Source: Myxococcales bacterium
GTDB taxonomy: Bacteria > Myxococcota > Myxococcia > Myxococcales > Myxococcaceae
Direction: 5' to 3'
Length of the DNA: 64,000 nt
NCBI GenBank assembly: GCA_020846875.1
Contig: JADLDB010000036.1
Coordinates: forward strand, 62,001 to 126,000
Shown: positions 52,763 to 61,884 of the stretch, piece by piece
How the letters are laid out: each line of letters opens with the position of its first letter
Position numbering within the stretch: the stretch's first letter is position 1
The notes under the pieces: generated by a model
The model's input: only the letters and a program-made list of their open reading frames with translations
Databases searched by the model: none
What the model was told of the DNA's origin: nothing
Made by a program: the position numbers and the translations under genes

Positions 52763-53860
52763 TCACCGCGAGGGGCGGGGCTTGGGGGCGGCCTGCAGAG
52801 CCGGCTCGTCTTCCCGCACCACGCGGGGGCGTGACGGGCGGGCAGGCGGCAGCGGGGCAGCCTCGCCGTCCGCCGCGAGCCGGGTCGACGCCACCTCGGC
52901 GGCGTGCGCCTGGGCGTCGGCGGCCTCGTAGGCCTTGATCACCTCCTGCACCACCGGGTGGCGCACCACGTCCACCTCGGAGAAGAGGCAGAAGGCCACC
53001 CCGGGCAGCCCCTGGAGGATCCGCTGGGCGTGCACCAGGCCCGACGTCTTCCCGGTGGGCAGGTCGACCTGCGTCACGTCGCCCGTCACCACCGCCCTCG
53101 AGTGCATGCCGATGCGGGTGAGGAACATCTTCATCTGCTCGACGGTGGTGTTCTGCGCCTCGTCGAGAATGGCGAAGCCCTCGTTCAAGGTGCGGCCGCG
53201 CATGAAGGCCAGCGGGGCCACCTCGATGGTGCCGTCTTCGATCAACGCCGCCGCCCGCTCGTGGGGCATCATGTCGTGGAGCGCGTCGTAGAGCGGCCGC
53301 AGGTACGGGTTCACCTTCTCCGCGAGATCGCCGGGCAGAAAGCCCAGCTTCTCCCCCGCCTCCACCGCCGGCCGGCAGAGGATGATCCGCTTCACCCGCT
53401 TCTCCTGCAGCGCCGCCACCGCCATGGCCATCGCCAGGTACGTCTTGCCGGTGCCCGCCGGCCCCAGGCCGAAGACCACGTCGTGGCTCTTGATCAGCTC
53501 CACGTAGCGCTTCTGGGTGAGGCCCCGGGGCGCCACCGCCCGCCCGTGCCGCTGGGTGAGGATGGGCGGCAGGTGCAGCACCTCCAGCCCCTCGTCCCCC
53601 GACACGCCCAGCAACTGCAGCGCGTGCTCCACCTCCTCCGCGTGAAGCGCGCGGCCAGCCCGCAGCCGCGACAGCAACGCGTCCAGCACCTTCACCGCGC
53701 TGGAAACCGCCGGCGCCGGCCCGGACAGGTGCAGCTCGGCCCCCCGCTGCCCCACGCGCACCCCCAGCCGGCGCTCCAACAGCTTCAAGTGCTCGTTCTG
53801 CGGCCCCGCCAGCGCGCGGGCGAGCTCATTGTCGGTGAGGTCGATGGTGAGGGACTTCAT
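52763..53860 (-). CDS. PhoH-family ATPase
   Basis: Cytoplasmic P-loop protein (PhoL/YbeZ group), probably an RNA helicase or nuclease accessory linked to ribosome quality control. Seen (365 residues): an N-terminal KH-like part (NEHLKLLERRLGVRVGQRGA), then GLGPAGTGKTYLAMAMAVAA (Walker A near residue 140), LCRPAVEAGEKLGFLPGDLA, FAILDEAQNTTVEQMKMFLT and VTGDVTQVDLPTGKTSGLVH. Odd: a low-complexity Pro/Ala/Arg tail (about 325-365) replaces a compact C-terminus. The usual downstream partner ybeY is not here. ATG at 53860. Confidence 0.93.
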   Translation of the reverse strand: MKSLTIDLTDNELARALAGPQNEHLKLLERRLGVRVGQRGAELHLSGPAPAVSSAVKVLDALLSRLRAGRALHAEEVEHALQLLGVSGDEGLEVLHLPPILTQRHGRAVAPRGLTQKRYVELIKSHDVVFGLGPAGTGKTYLAMAMAVAALQEKRVKRIILCRPAVEAGEKLGFLPGDLAEKVNPYLRPLYDALHDMMPHERAAALIEDGTIEVAPLAFMRGRTLNEGFAILDEAQNTTVEQMKMFLTRIGMHSRAVVTGDVTQVDLPTGKTSGLVHAQRILQGLPGVAFCLFSEVDVVRHPVVQEVIKAYEAADAQAHAAEVASTRLAADGEAAPLPPARPSRPRVVREDEPALQAAPKPRPSR

Positions 53861-53967
53861 TCGTGCGTGCCCGCTGGCTACCCCATTCGCCCGGGCAACG
53901 CCAACCGCACTCTGGCCCGACGGTGACATGACGGCCGCGCCCGACGCGGGGCCTTGCCCTGGCCTGA

Positions 53968-55140
53968 CTACCGCAAGGGCGGCAACAGCACGTACGTCCC
54001 GTCGATCGCGCGCCGGTAGTAGTACGCCTCCTGCCACGGGTAGCGCACGTCGTCGGCGCGAAGCAGGCCCACGTCCACCAGCTCGGTGAGCGCGTCGGGT
54101 AGGGAGCCCCGCTCCAGGCGGTACACGTCCAGGGCCGCGGCGATGCGGGACATCTGCGCCCGACTGGCGAAGCGCTGGGCCGCGGGATCGGTGAACGTCA
54201 TGGCGTTGCCGCCGCCCAGCTTCACCGCCCCCAGATCCAGCCGCGTCCCGATGAAGAGCAGGCCGCCCACCACCAGCATCGTCACCGCCACCCGCCCCAC
54301 CACGCCCAGCACCGCGCCCGAGCGGCTGTCGTCGAAGTCGCGCCCGCCCTTCTTCGTCGACGCCACGCCCGCCAGGTACTCGAGGTTGATCAGGTTGCAG
54401 AGCGCCTTGGCCGTCTCGAACTCCCCCAGGCAGGACAGCTCGATGATCTTCGCGGCGGCGCGGCCGGGCGCCACCAGCGCGAACACCTTGCGCTCGTTCT
54501 CGCCCACCGACTGGAACTCGCCCTTGTTGACTTCCTTCTTCTCCTCGGAGAACGCGTCGTCGAGCGCCGAGTCGAAGGAGTCGCGGGTGAAGGTGGGCGG
54601 GGGCAGCTCCTTCACCTTCTCGAAGGTCATCTGCAGGCTGGTGATCCGCTTGCGCACCACCGGCCACTCGTCGACGCGGCGGAAGCCCTCCATCAGCACC
54701 GACTCGGCGCGCAGCGGCGTCAGGGTGGCGTCCACCTCCACCTCGGCCTGCTCGAACTCGTAGGTGCCCGCGTTCCACTGGAACAGCTTGAAGAGCGTCT
54801 CGCTGGTCTGGAGCTGCACCAGGTCCTTGAAGCGCTCGGCGGTCAGCGCGCCCTGGCTCACCAGCACGTCCCCCAGCCGCTGCAGGGTGCGCTTCTGCGT
54901 CTCCAGCGCGAACTCCAGCTGCGTCTCGCTGATCAGCTCCGCCGCCACCAGCATGGAGCCGATCAGCTCCTTCTTGCTGCGGTGCCCGGCCTCGGCCTTG
55001 ACGATGTTGCCTTCCTTGAAGGCGACCACCACCTCGTCGCCCTTGTTGGCCAGCTTCAGGTAGCCCGTCTTCTGCTGCTGGCCAATGAGCTGGAGGATGT
55101 CGGCGATGCCGAAGTCCTTGAGGGTGCCCTGGAGCGCCAT
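53968..55140 (-). CDS. DUF4388 (PATAN-like) protein with pilin-like C-terminal region
   Basis: A 390-residue protein. Seen: N-terminal DUF4388 (MALQGTLKDFGIADILQLIG, VVVAFKEGNIVKAEAGHRSK), a repeated helical region (LGDVLVSQGALTAERFKDLV), a membrane segment near 285-305 (VVGRVAVTMLVVGGLLFIGT), and a C-terminal section with SRIAAALDVYRLERGSLPDA and DVRYPWQEAYYYRRAIDG, which resembles the soluble part of type II pseudopilins. Known: DUF4388 proteins are abundant in myxobacteria and may act in signalling or motility. It is 4 bp upstream of a TPR membrane gene on the same strand, so they are cotranscribed. The fusion is unusual. Confidence 0.8.
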   Translation of the reverse strand: MALQGTLKDFGIADILQLIGQQQKTGYLKLANKGDEVVVAFKEGNIVKAEAGHRSKKELIGSMLVAAELISETQLEFALETQKRTLQRLGDVLVSQGALTAERFKDLVQLQTSETLFKLFQWNAGTYEFEQAEVEVDATLTPLRAESVLMEGFRRVDEWPVVRKRITSLQMTFEKVKELPPPTFTRDSFDSALDDAFSEEKKEVNKGEFQSVGENERKVFALVAPGRAAAKIIELSCLGEFETAKALCNLINLEYLAGVASTKKGGRDFDDSRSGAVLGVVGRVAVTMLVVGGLLFIGTRLDLGAVKLGGGNAMTFTDPAAQRFASRAQMSRIAAALDVYRLERGSLPDALTELVDVGLLRADDVRYPWQEAYYYRRAIDGTYVLLPPLR

Positions 55141-55144
55141 CGCC

Positions 55145-57331
55145 TTAGCCCTGCCTCTTTCGCAGGCCGCGCAAGGTGGCCAGGTACAGGATCGCCAGCC
55201 CCAGCCCCACGGGGAAGAGCCACACCAGCGTGGGCAACGGCTCGTAGGGCGCGCGCAGCACCCCCTGGCGCATCACCACCGCCAGCACCGCCAGCGCGAA
55301 GAAGAAGCCGTACACCGTCCCCCGGATCGTCATCCCCGAGAAGACGTGGCCCATCCCGCTCCACACCGCGCCCAGGCCATAGGCCACCTTCCCCACCCGG
55401 CTCTCGTAGCGGGCCACCTCGAGCTGCTTGCGCACCTTCATCGAGGGCGCCACCGCGTTCTTCTTCACGAAGACGTTGACGCACTGGGTGCAGTTGACGC
55501 TGCCCGGAGACACCTCGGGATCCTCGCGGCGGCTCACCGGGCGACCGCAGCGGGCGCACGCCTTCGCGGCTTCCAGCGCCGGGCCCAAGAGGCCGACGGC
55601 CAGCAACAGCAGCGCCACCGCCAGGGGGTAGTAGGGGGCTGCCCACTCCGGCACGTCGCCCAGGAGGATCTGCGAGAGCTGCGAGCGCACCCGCGCCGCG
55701 GCCTCCGGGCTCCTCGCCAGGGCCAGCAGCTCTCCTCTGGGCAGCGGCAGGGTCCTCAGGTACTCGTTGCCGGTGGTGGGGGCGGTGAGCTCCTCGCTGC
55801 CCAGCGGCGGGAGCGTCCCGTCGAGGTCGCGGGCCGCCGCCAGCGCCGAGTTGGCCTTGTCCACCTCCGCCGCCACGTTGTCGCCGTACACCGCGATGCG
55901 CCGCTTGTAGACGCGCCCCAGGTCGAAGAGCGCCACCGCGCTGCCCGAGGACTGGGTGGACTCGAGGATGGCGCGGGGGTTCTCCAGGTCGCCGCCGAAG
56001 AAGAGCGCCGCCGCCAGGTTCACCTTGCAGGGCACGTCGTCGGGCTTGAGCGACAGCGCCAGGCGCAGGTGGGTGGCGGCCAGGTCGAGCTGCCCCCGCC
56101 GCACGTAGTAGCGGCCCAGCACCGCGTGCTCCGGGAAGGACACCTTGTCCGCCTGGGACAGCTCCTCGTAGCGCTCCACCAGCGGCCCCACCCCCGGCCC
56201 GCCACGCTCGATGCGGTACATGTCCTCCGCGGGCGTCTCGGCGAAGGCCGTCTGCTGCACCACCAGCGCGCCCAGCAGCGGCACCGCCCCCAACAGGCCC
56301 ACCAACACCACCGCCACCACCCGCTCCTTCACCGAGAGGTAGAGGGTGGACGCGGCGAAGAGCGCGAGCAGCGTGGGCACCACCCCCAGCCGGAAGACGA
56401 TCGGCACCGCCAGCAGCAGCACCGCCAGCGCCGAGGTCTGCCAGCGGGCCGCCGCGCGTGGGAAGAGGAAGTGGAAGTCGTGGAAGAAGTACCGGGCCCG
56501 CCGCAGGAAGAGCACCGCCACCACCGCGATCGCCACGCCCACCAGCGCCAGCAGCACCACGGTGCTCAGGTCCGCCACCAAGGGGCGCAGGTAGCGGGGA
56601 TCTTCCGCCGTGCGGGACAAGGCCTTCGAGAAGGCCTCCAGGGTGCGGCCCACCTCGCTGGGATCGGCCTGGAAGTACGCCCGGGCCAGGCCCACCCACG
56701 CGGCGGGGAGGTGCGGGGCCAGCTCCGAGGCGCTGACGGCCATCTCCACCGCGGCGCCGCTGTCCCCGGCGGCCTCGGCGAGGGTGGCCGCGCGGAGCAG
56801 GCCGATCGCGTGCAGCTCCACGTCCTCCGCGCCGGACCGCGAGCGCAGCTCCAGCAGCCCCTTGCGCGCCGCCTGCTCGGCCTTCACGTCCTTCGAGTCG
56901 GCGGCCTTCTTCCACACCTGCCAGGCGGTGGCGAAGTCGGCGTCGGACACCGGCGCGGAGGTGATGGCCGGCACCGGCCGCTTCTCCACCACCGGCTTGG
57001 GCGGCTCGGCGAAGAGGTCCCTGGTGCCGGGGGCCAGCTTCTTCACGTCCTTCACCCCTGCGTCCGGCCTCGGGGTGATCTTCGGGCGGGGGAGATCGGC
57101 CGTGTCGTCCGGCTCGTCGCCAGCCAGCTCTTCCTCGGGCGGCGCGGCGGACGGATCATCGGCCTCGGCGTCGGGAGCGATGACGCGCGGCGGCGCCTTC
57201 TTCTTCTTGGCCTTGCCGGGCGCCGTCGTCTCCTCGGGCTGCGGGGCGTCGGGGTCGACCAGCTCGACCTGGGCCCAAGCCACGCCGGAGCCCACCAGTG
57301 CCAGCGCACACAGAGACACAAGGATCCGCAT
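55145..57331 (-). CDS. Multi-pass membrane protein with TPR-like repeats and zinc ribbon
   Basis: A 728-residue protein. Seen: signal peptide (ILVSLCALALVGSGVAWAQ); a low-complexity charged region; TPR-like helices at about 130-230 (AEAAGDSGAAVEMAVSASEL, LPAAWVGLARAYFQAD); several membrane segments (VVLLALVGVAIAVVAVLFLR and others); TPR-like pairs at about 395-450 (AVLGRYYVRRGQLDLAATHL); a zinc ribbon (CARCG then CTQC near 600); and C-terminal membrane segments (YGFFFALAVLAVVMRQG). The start ATG at 57331 puts the signal peptide first. It directly follows the DUF4388 gene's operon on the minus strand (this gene is upstream), so the two are likely coexpressed. Function unknown. Confidence 0.75.
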   Translation of the reverse strand: MRILVSLCALALVGSGVAWAQVELVDPDAPQPEETTAPGKAKKKKAPPRVIAPDAEADDPSAAPPEEELAGDEPDDTADLPRPKITPRPDAGVKDVKKLAPGTRDLFAEPPKPVVEKRPVPAITSAPVSDADFATAWQVWKKAADSKDVKAEQAARKGLLELRSRSGAEDVELHAIGLLRAATLAEAAGDSGAAVEMAVSASELAPHLPAAWVGLARAYFQADPSEVGRTLEAFSKALSRTAEDPRYLRPLVADLSTVVLLALVGVAIAVVAVLFLRRARYFFHDFHFLFPRAAARWQTSALAVLLLAVPIVFRLGVVPTLLALFAASTLYLSVKERVVAVVLVGLLGAVPLLGALVVQQTAFAETPAEDMYRIERGGPGVGPLVERYEELSQADKVSFPEHAVLGRYYVRRGQLDLAATHLRLALSLKPDDVPCKVNLAAALFFGGDLENPRAILESTQSSGSAVALFDLGRVYKRRIAVYGDNVAAEVDKANSALAAARDLDGTLPPLGSEELTAPTTGNEYLRTLPLPRGELLALARSPEAAARVRSQLSQILLGDVPEWAAPYYPLAVALLLLAVGLLGPALEAAKACARCGRPVSRREDPEVSPGSVNCTQCVNVFVKKNAVAPSMKVRKQLEVARYESRVGKVAYGLGAVWSGMGHVFSGMTIRGTVYGFFFALAVLAVVMRQGVLRAPYEPLPTLVWLFPVGLGLAILYLATLRGLRKRQG

Positions 57332-57424
57332 GGGAAGACAGGGGGAAGCGTAGCCAAACCACCGCCCCCTGTGCACGTTTCAAGCTGGGGCGGAAGGCGC
57401 ACCGGCGTGGTACGCAGGCCCGCC

Positions 57425-58255
57425 ATGAGCGAGCTGGGCAAGGCGGTGGAGCGGCTCCAGGAGATCATGCGGCGGCTGCGGGCGCCCGGAGGCTGCCCCT
57501 GGGATCGCGAGCAGGACTTGAAGAGCCTGCGGCCCTACCTGATCGAAGAGGCCTACGAGGTGCTGGACGAGATGGATCGGGTGGCGGAGGGCGGCCCGTG
57601 GCGGCCGCTGGCCGAGGAGCTGGGGGATCTGCTCTTCCAGATCGTCTTCCACGCGCAGTTGGCCAGCGAGCAGCCGGGCGGCTTCGTGCTGGCCGACGTA
57701 GCCAACGCGATCAGCGACAAGATCGAGCGGCGGCACCCGCACGTCTTCGGAGAGGCGGCGGTGAGCGGCACCACCCAGGTGCTGGAGAACTGGGCGAAGC
57801 TGAAGGCGAAGGAGCGGAAGGAGAAGCACGGGCACCACGGCAGCGTGCTGGACGGGGTGCCGTCACAGGCGCCGGCGCTGCAGCGCGCGGAGCGGCTCAC
57901 CGAGAAGGCCTCGCGGATCGGCTTCGACTGGCCGGATCTCTCCGGGCCCCGGGCCAAGGTGGACGAGGAGCTGGCCGAGCTGGACGCGGCGATCGCCTCG
58001 AAGGACAAGGAGGCGATCGAGCACGAGCTGGGCGACGTGCTCTTCGCGCTGGCGAACGTGGCGCGGCACCTGAGCCTCCCCCCGGAGGACGCCCTGCGCC
58101 TGGCCAACAAGCGCTTCACGGCGCGCTTCCAGGCGGTGGAGCACAAGCTGGAGGAGCGGGGGGTGCCCTTCGGGGAGGCGACGCTGGAGCAGTTGGACGG
58201 GCTGTGGGACGAGGCCAAGGCGGAAGAGAAGGCGAGGCGGGGCCGTTCCGCTTGA
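57425..58255 (+). CDS. mazG: Nucleoside triphosphate pyrophosphohydrolase MazG
   Basis: Hydrolyses (d)NTPs, and possibly ppGpp, to monophosphates. Seen (276 residues): the start MSELGKAVERLQEIMRRLRA, CPWDREQDLKSLRPYLIEEA, then the first MazG domain with EEAYEVLDEMD and ELGDLLFQIVFHAQ, and a second with DEELAELDAAI and HELGDVLFALANVARHL. Two tandem domains and the EE-x-x-E plus E-x-x-D metal sites match full-length MazG. Start ATG at 57425; a long frame upstream is antisense to the TPR gene and was not used. Divergent from that gene with 93 bp between. Confidence 0.95.
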   Translation: MSELGKAVERLQEIMRRLRAPGGCPWDREQDLKSLRPYLIEEAYEVLDEMDRVAEGGPWRPLAEELGDLLFQIVFHAQLASEQPGGFVLADVANAISDKIERRHPHVFGEAAVSGTTQVLENWAKLKAKERKEKHGHHGSVLDGVPSQAPALQRAERLTEKASRIGFDWPDLSGPRAKVDEELAELDAAIASKDKEAIEHELGDVLFALANVARHLSLPPEDALRLANKRFTARFQAVEHKLEERGVPFGEATLEQLDGLWDEAKAEEKARRGRSA

Positions 58256-58322
58256 CCCTTCCGGGGGAAACCCGCTAGGAGCGCGCCGTTCCGCATTTCA
58301 GCGACACCCCAAGGAAACCACT

Positions 58323-58601
58323 GTGGCCAACACCCGTTCTGCAGAGAAGCGCAACCGTCAGGCGCAGAAGCGCAACGTTCGCAACACCGCCGTCCGCAGC
58401 AGCGTGAAAACGGCGCTGAAGAAGGCCCGCGAGGCCATCGCCACGGGCGACGCGGCCAAGGCGAAGGAGGCGGTGAAGGCCGCCACCCGCGCGCTGGACA
58501 AGGCCGCCACCAAGGGCGTGCTGCACGCGCGCAACGCCAGCCGGCACGTGGCGCGCCTGGCGCACGCCACCGCGGCGAAGTTCGCGGCGGCCACGAAGTA
58601 A
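58323..58601 (+). CDS. rpsT: 30S ribosomal protein bS20
   Basis: Small-subunit protein of 92 residues, basic and helical. Seen: the conserved start (ANTRSAEKRNRQAQKRNVRN), VRSSVKTALKKAREAI, then VKAATRALDKAATKGVLHAR and NASRHVARLAHATAAK, the S20 order. GTG start at 58323; the upstream AAGGAAACC is a plausible binding site. A GC-rich hairpin with a T-run follows at 58629-58656. Confidence 0.97.
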   Translation: MANTRSAEKRNRQAQKRNVRNTAVRSSVKTALKKAREAIATGDAAKAKEAVKAATRALDKAATKGVLHARNASRHVARLAHATAAKFAAATK

Positions 58602-58628
58602 CCCCCTCCCGCAGCGAGTGGAGAGAAG

Positions 58629-58656
58629 GCCGATCGGGCTAGCCCGGTCGGCTTTT
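58629..58656 (+). terminator. Rho-independent terminator after rpsT
   Basis: GCCGATCGGGC, loop TA, GCCCGGTCGGC: an 11-bp stem with one G-U pair, directly followed by TTTT. It begins 27 bp after the rpsT stop and is the clearest intrinsic terminator in the window. Confidence 0.9.
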
Positions 58657-58758
58657 CACTTTCACTGCGCCGCATCGACCCTGGCCAGGCAGCCGCCCCG
58701 GGGGTCCGCAGCCGCTCAATGCCAGGCGGGCCCGACGGACTTGCGATCGGCGAGAGCG

Positions 58759-59274
58759 CTACTCGGACAGGCGCTCCGCCCCTTCCCGCATCAGGCTCTC
58801 ACACAGCCTGCGCAGCGCGGTGGCCCGGTTCGACTCGGTGAGGAGCAGATCCGCGCCGGAGGGGTACTCCTCGTTCCCCGACACGAGCAGCTCGCGGTCG
58901 GGCCTGCTGGGCTGCTTGAGGGTGAGGCGGACAGAGGCGCTGAGCCGGTAGGTGGGGAACGCCCCCCGCTCGGGCGCAGCGAGGAACGCCCCGGAGGAGA
59001 CGCTGACCACCACGCCCTCCACGGAGGCAGGGCTGCCTTCGCCTCCCAGCACCCCGGCGCGCTGGTAGTGCTCGCGCAGCGCCTGGGTGCACAGCACGTC
59101 CACCTGGGGCTCGGTGGTGGCGTTCTGGAAGACGGGTACGCTGACCGACGTCACGCCGGCGGGCGCGTGGGGGACGACGAAGCGGTAGCCGCACGCGCAG
59201 ACGAGCAACCCGAGGAGCAACGCTCTGCCTCGCCCCCATCGGGGGAGAGGGTCGGGGAGCGGGGAAGTCCTCAC
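58759..59274 (-). CDS. lptE: LptE-like LPS-assembly lipoprotein
   Basis: Outer-membrane lipoprotein that plugs LptD and delivers lipopolysaccharide. Seen (171 residues): signal peptide and lipobox (LLLGLLVCACGYRF, with the CGYRF typical of LptE), SVSVPVFQNATTEPQVDVLC, YRLSASVRLTLKQPSRPDRE and a C-terminal helix. Start: GTG at 59274, one base after the leuS stop, adds a Pro/Arg-rich stretch (SPLPDPLPRWGRG) that overlaps a repeat-like sequence; a TTG at the start of the hydrophobic stretch is an alternative. Known: leuS-lptE adjacency is conserved in many bacteria and supports the call. Confidence 0.85.
   Translation of the reverse strand: MRTSPLPDPLPRWGRGRALLLGLLVCACGYRFVVPHAPAGVTSVSVPVFQNATTEPQVDVLCTQALREHYQRAGVLGGEGSPASVEGVVVSVSSGAFLAAPERGAFPTYRLSASVRLTLKQPSRPDRELLVSGNEEYPSGADLLLTESNRATALRRLCESLMREGAERLSE
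59226..59264. repeat. Repeat-like GC-rich sequence at the leuS-lptE junction
   Basis: CGCCCCCATCGGGGGAGAGG followed by GTCGGGGAGC resembles a widespread class of dispersed CCCTCTCCC/GGGAGAGGG-type bacterial repeats and contains CCCCC-ATC-GGGGG. It encodes the odd Pro/Arg-rich residues at the lptE N-terminus. Only one copy is visible in this window. Confidence 0.35.
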
Positions 59275-59275
59275 C

Positions 59276-61762
59276 TCACACCACGAAGTTGACCAGCCGC
59301 TTCGGGACGAAGACGAACTTCTTCACCGGCTTCCCACCCAGGGCGGCGACGATCTTCGGATCGGCCTCGGCGGCGGCGCGCACCTCGGCCTCCCCTGCCC
59401 CGGCCGGCACCATGATCTCCGCGCGCAGCTTCCCCAGCACCTGCACGGCGTACGGAATCACGTCATCCACCACCAGCGTGGGTTCGAAGGCGGGCCAGCT
59501 CGACTCCTCCAGCGGCTCCTTCGCCCCGTACGCCTGGGCCAGCTCATTGGCGAAGTGGGGCATGAAGGGCACCAGCACCACCGCGAGGAGGCGGACGGCT
59601 TCGTTCATCGCGGCCTTCTCGGCGGGCGTGGACACCTCCTTGGCCAGGTAGAGGGCGTTGACGCACTCCATGATCCCCGCGATGGCGGTGTTGAAGGACA
59701 GCCGCTCGATGGCCTCGGTGACGCGCTTCAAGGCCTTGTGGGCCGTCTTGCGGATCTCCAGCGCCTTCCCTTCGTACGGCCCGTCGTGCCTGGCGCCCGC
59801 GCACGCGGCCTCGTGCGTCGCGGCCAGCGTCCACACGCGGTGGAGGAAGCGGAACACGCCTTCCATGGCCTTGTCGCTCCAGTCGAAGTCGCGCTCGGGG
59901 GGCCCGGCGAACAGCACGTACCCGCGGGCGGTGTCGGCGCCGTACTTGTCCACGATGGAGGACGGGGCCACCACGTTGCCCCAGCGCTTGGACATCTTCC
60001 TTCCGTCCGGCCCGTTGACGATGCCCTGGGTGATGAGGCGCGTCACCGGCTCGTCCACCGGCGAGAGCCCCAGCTCCTTCATCACCCGCGTCCAGAAGCG
60101 GAAGTAGAGCAGGTGCATGGTGGCGTGCTCGGGGCCGCCCACGTAGAGATCCACCGGGAGGTACTGCTTCGCCGCGGCCGCGTCGACGGGCGCCGCCTCG
60201 AAGGCGGGCGAGAGGTAGCGCGCGAAGTACCAGCAGGAGTCGACGAAGGTGTCCATCGTCTCCACCTCGCGGCGCGCGGGGCCCTGGCACCTCGGGCAGG
60301 TGGTGTTCACCCACGACGCCACCTTCGCCAGCGGCGGCTCGCCCTTGCCGGTGAGCACCTTGTCGGTCTCGATGTCGGGGAGCGTGACGGGGAGCTGCTG
60401 GTACGGCACCGGAATCCCCTTGCGGTCCGGGTCGCACTTCTCGCAGTAGACGATGGGGATGGGCGTGCCCCAGTAGCGCTGCCGGGAGAAGCCCCAGTCC
60501 TTCTGGCGCCAGGTGGTGGTGGGCTTGCCCAGGCCCTGCTGGACGAGCCACGCGCCCATGTCCTTGCGCGCGTCGGCGCTCGGCTTGCCCGAGTACGCGC
60601 CTGAGTCCACCAGCACGCCGTCGTCGGTGTATGCGCCTTCGCCGTCCCACGGCCCCTTCGTGGAAGGGTGAATGACGGTCTTGACGGGCAGGGCGTACTT
60701 CTTCGCGAAGTCGAAGTCGCGGGCGTCGTGGGCGGGCACGCTCATCACCGCGCCGGTGCCGTAGTCGGACAGCACGAAGTTGGCGACCCACACCGGTACC
60801 TTCGCGCCGGTGAAGGGGTTGACGGCGTACGCGCCGGTGAAGACGCCTTCCTTCTCGGCGCCCTCCTCGGTGCGCTCCGTCTTGGACTGGGCGGCCATCT
60901 TCGCCACGAAGGCGTCCACGGCGGGCTGCTGCGCCTTCGAGGTGATGGAGGCGACGACGCGGTGATCCGGCGCCAGCACCACGTAGGTGCAGCCGAAGAT
61001 GGTGTCCACGCGGGTGGTGAAGACGCGGACCTTCTCGGTGGAGCCCTCGAGGGCGAAGTCGGCCTCCACGCCCTCGGACCTGCCGATCCAGTTGCGCTGC
61101 GCGCTGGTGATCCGATCGGGCCACTCCGTCAGGCCGTCGAGCGCGTCGAGCAGCACCTGCGAGTAGTTGGTGATGCGGAAGGCCCACTCGGGCATCTCCT
61201 TGTCCATCACCTTCGCCTCGCAGCGCTCGCACACGCCGTCCTTCACCTGCTCGTTGGCGATGACGGTGAGGCAGCCGGTGCACCAGTTGACGCGCGAGAA
61301 GCGCCGGTAGACGAGGCCCTTCTCGAGCATCTTGAGGAAGAACCACTGATTCCAGCGGTAGTACGACGGCTCCGAGGTGTTCACCTCGAGCGCCCAGTCG
61401 TAGGAGTAGCCGAGCGTCCTGATCTCTGCCTTGAAGCTGGCGATGTTCTCCCTGGTGCGGGTGGCGGGGTGCACGCCGTCCTTGATGGCGGCGTTCTCGG
61501 CGGGCAGGCCGAAGGCGTCCCAGCCCATGGGGTGCACCACGTCGAAGCCCTTCATCCAGAAGTAGCGCGCGTAGACGTCGCCCAGCAGGTAGTTGCGGAC
61601 GTGCCCCATGTGCATCTTGCCGGAGGGGTACGGGAGCATCTCCAGCACGTACTTCTTGCCCTTCGGGGCGGGGCGGCCCTTGCGGAAGGTGCCGCGCGCC
61701 TCCCACGCGTCCTGCCACTTCTTCTCGAGGGCTCGGGGCTCGTACTTCTCGTGCATCGCCAT
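59276..61762 (-). CDS. leuS: Leucine--tRNA ligase
   Basis: Charges tRNA-Leu, 828 residues. Seen: the HIGH-equivalent YPSGKMHMGHVRNYLLGDVY near residue 45, DAFGLPAENAAI, the CP1 editing domain in the middle (VFTTRVDTIFGCTYVVLAPD), zinc-binding cysteines (CEKC and CPRCQ), and KMSKR in GPDGRKMSKRWGNVVAPSSI near 570, followed by the anticodon-binding region. The ATG at 61762 (AMHEKYEPRALEKKWQDAWE) gives the family N-terminus; ATG at 61756 would shorten it by two residues. One base separates its stop from lptE. Divergent from the gene at 61885. Confidence 0.97.
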   Translation of the reverse strand: MAMHEKYEPRALEKKWQDAWEARGTFRKGRPAPKGKKYVLEMLPYPSGKMHMGHVRNYLLGDVYARYFWMKGFDVVHPMGWDAFGLPAENAAIKDGVHPATRTRENIASFKAEIRTLGYSYDWALEVNTSEPSYYRWNQWFFLKMLEKGLVYRRFSRVNWCTGCLTVIANEQVKDGVCERCEAKVMDKEMPEWAFRITNYSQVLLDALDGLTEWPDRITSAQRNWIGRSEGVEADFALEGSTEKVRVFTTRVDTIFGCTYVVLAPDHRVVASITSKAQQPAVDAFVAKMAAQSKTERTEEGAEKEGVFTGAYAVNPFTGAKVPVWVANFVLSDYGTGAVMSVPAHDARDFDFAKKYALPVKTVIHPSTKGPWDGEGAYTDDGVLVDSGAYSGKPSADARKDMGAWLVQQGLGKPTTTWRQKDWGFSRQRYWGTPIPIVYCEKCDPDRKGIPVPYQQLPVTLPDIETDKVLTGKGEPPLAKVASWVNTTCPRCQGPARREVETMDTFVDSCWYFARYLSPAFEAAPVDAAAAKQYLPVDLYVGGPEHATMHLLYFRFWTRVMKELGLSPVDEPVTRLITQGIVNGPDGRKMSKRWGNVVAPSSIVDKYGADTARGYVLFAGPPERDFDWSDKAMEGVFRFLHRVWTLAATHEAACAGARHDGPYEGKALEIRKTAHKALKRVTEAIERLSFNTAIAGIMECVNALYLAKEVSTPAEKAAMNEAVRLLAVVLVPFMPHFANELAQAYGAKEPLEESSWPAFEPTLVVDDVIPYAVQVLGKLRAEIMVPAGAGEAEVRAAAEADPKIVAALGGKPVKKFVFVPKRLVNFVV

Positions 61763-61884
61763 GGTGGCTGGACCTTGTAGGGGACCGACTCTGACGACGC
61801 AACGAGTTGAGTGCGGCCGCGAGGAGGTGTTGCTAGCTTGCGCCGCGCTTTTCGGGATCTTCAGAAACCCACGAGGGGGCACCC

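Noticed and set aside
53861-54778. Extended N-terminus for the PhoH-family protein
   Set aside because: It overlaps the DUF4388 gene in another frame and is low-complexity Gly/Arg; ATG at 53860 gives the family N-terminus.
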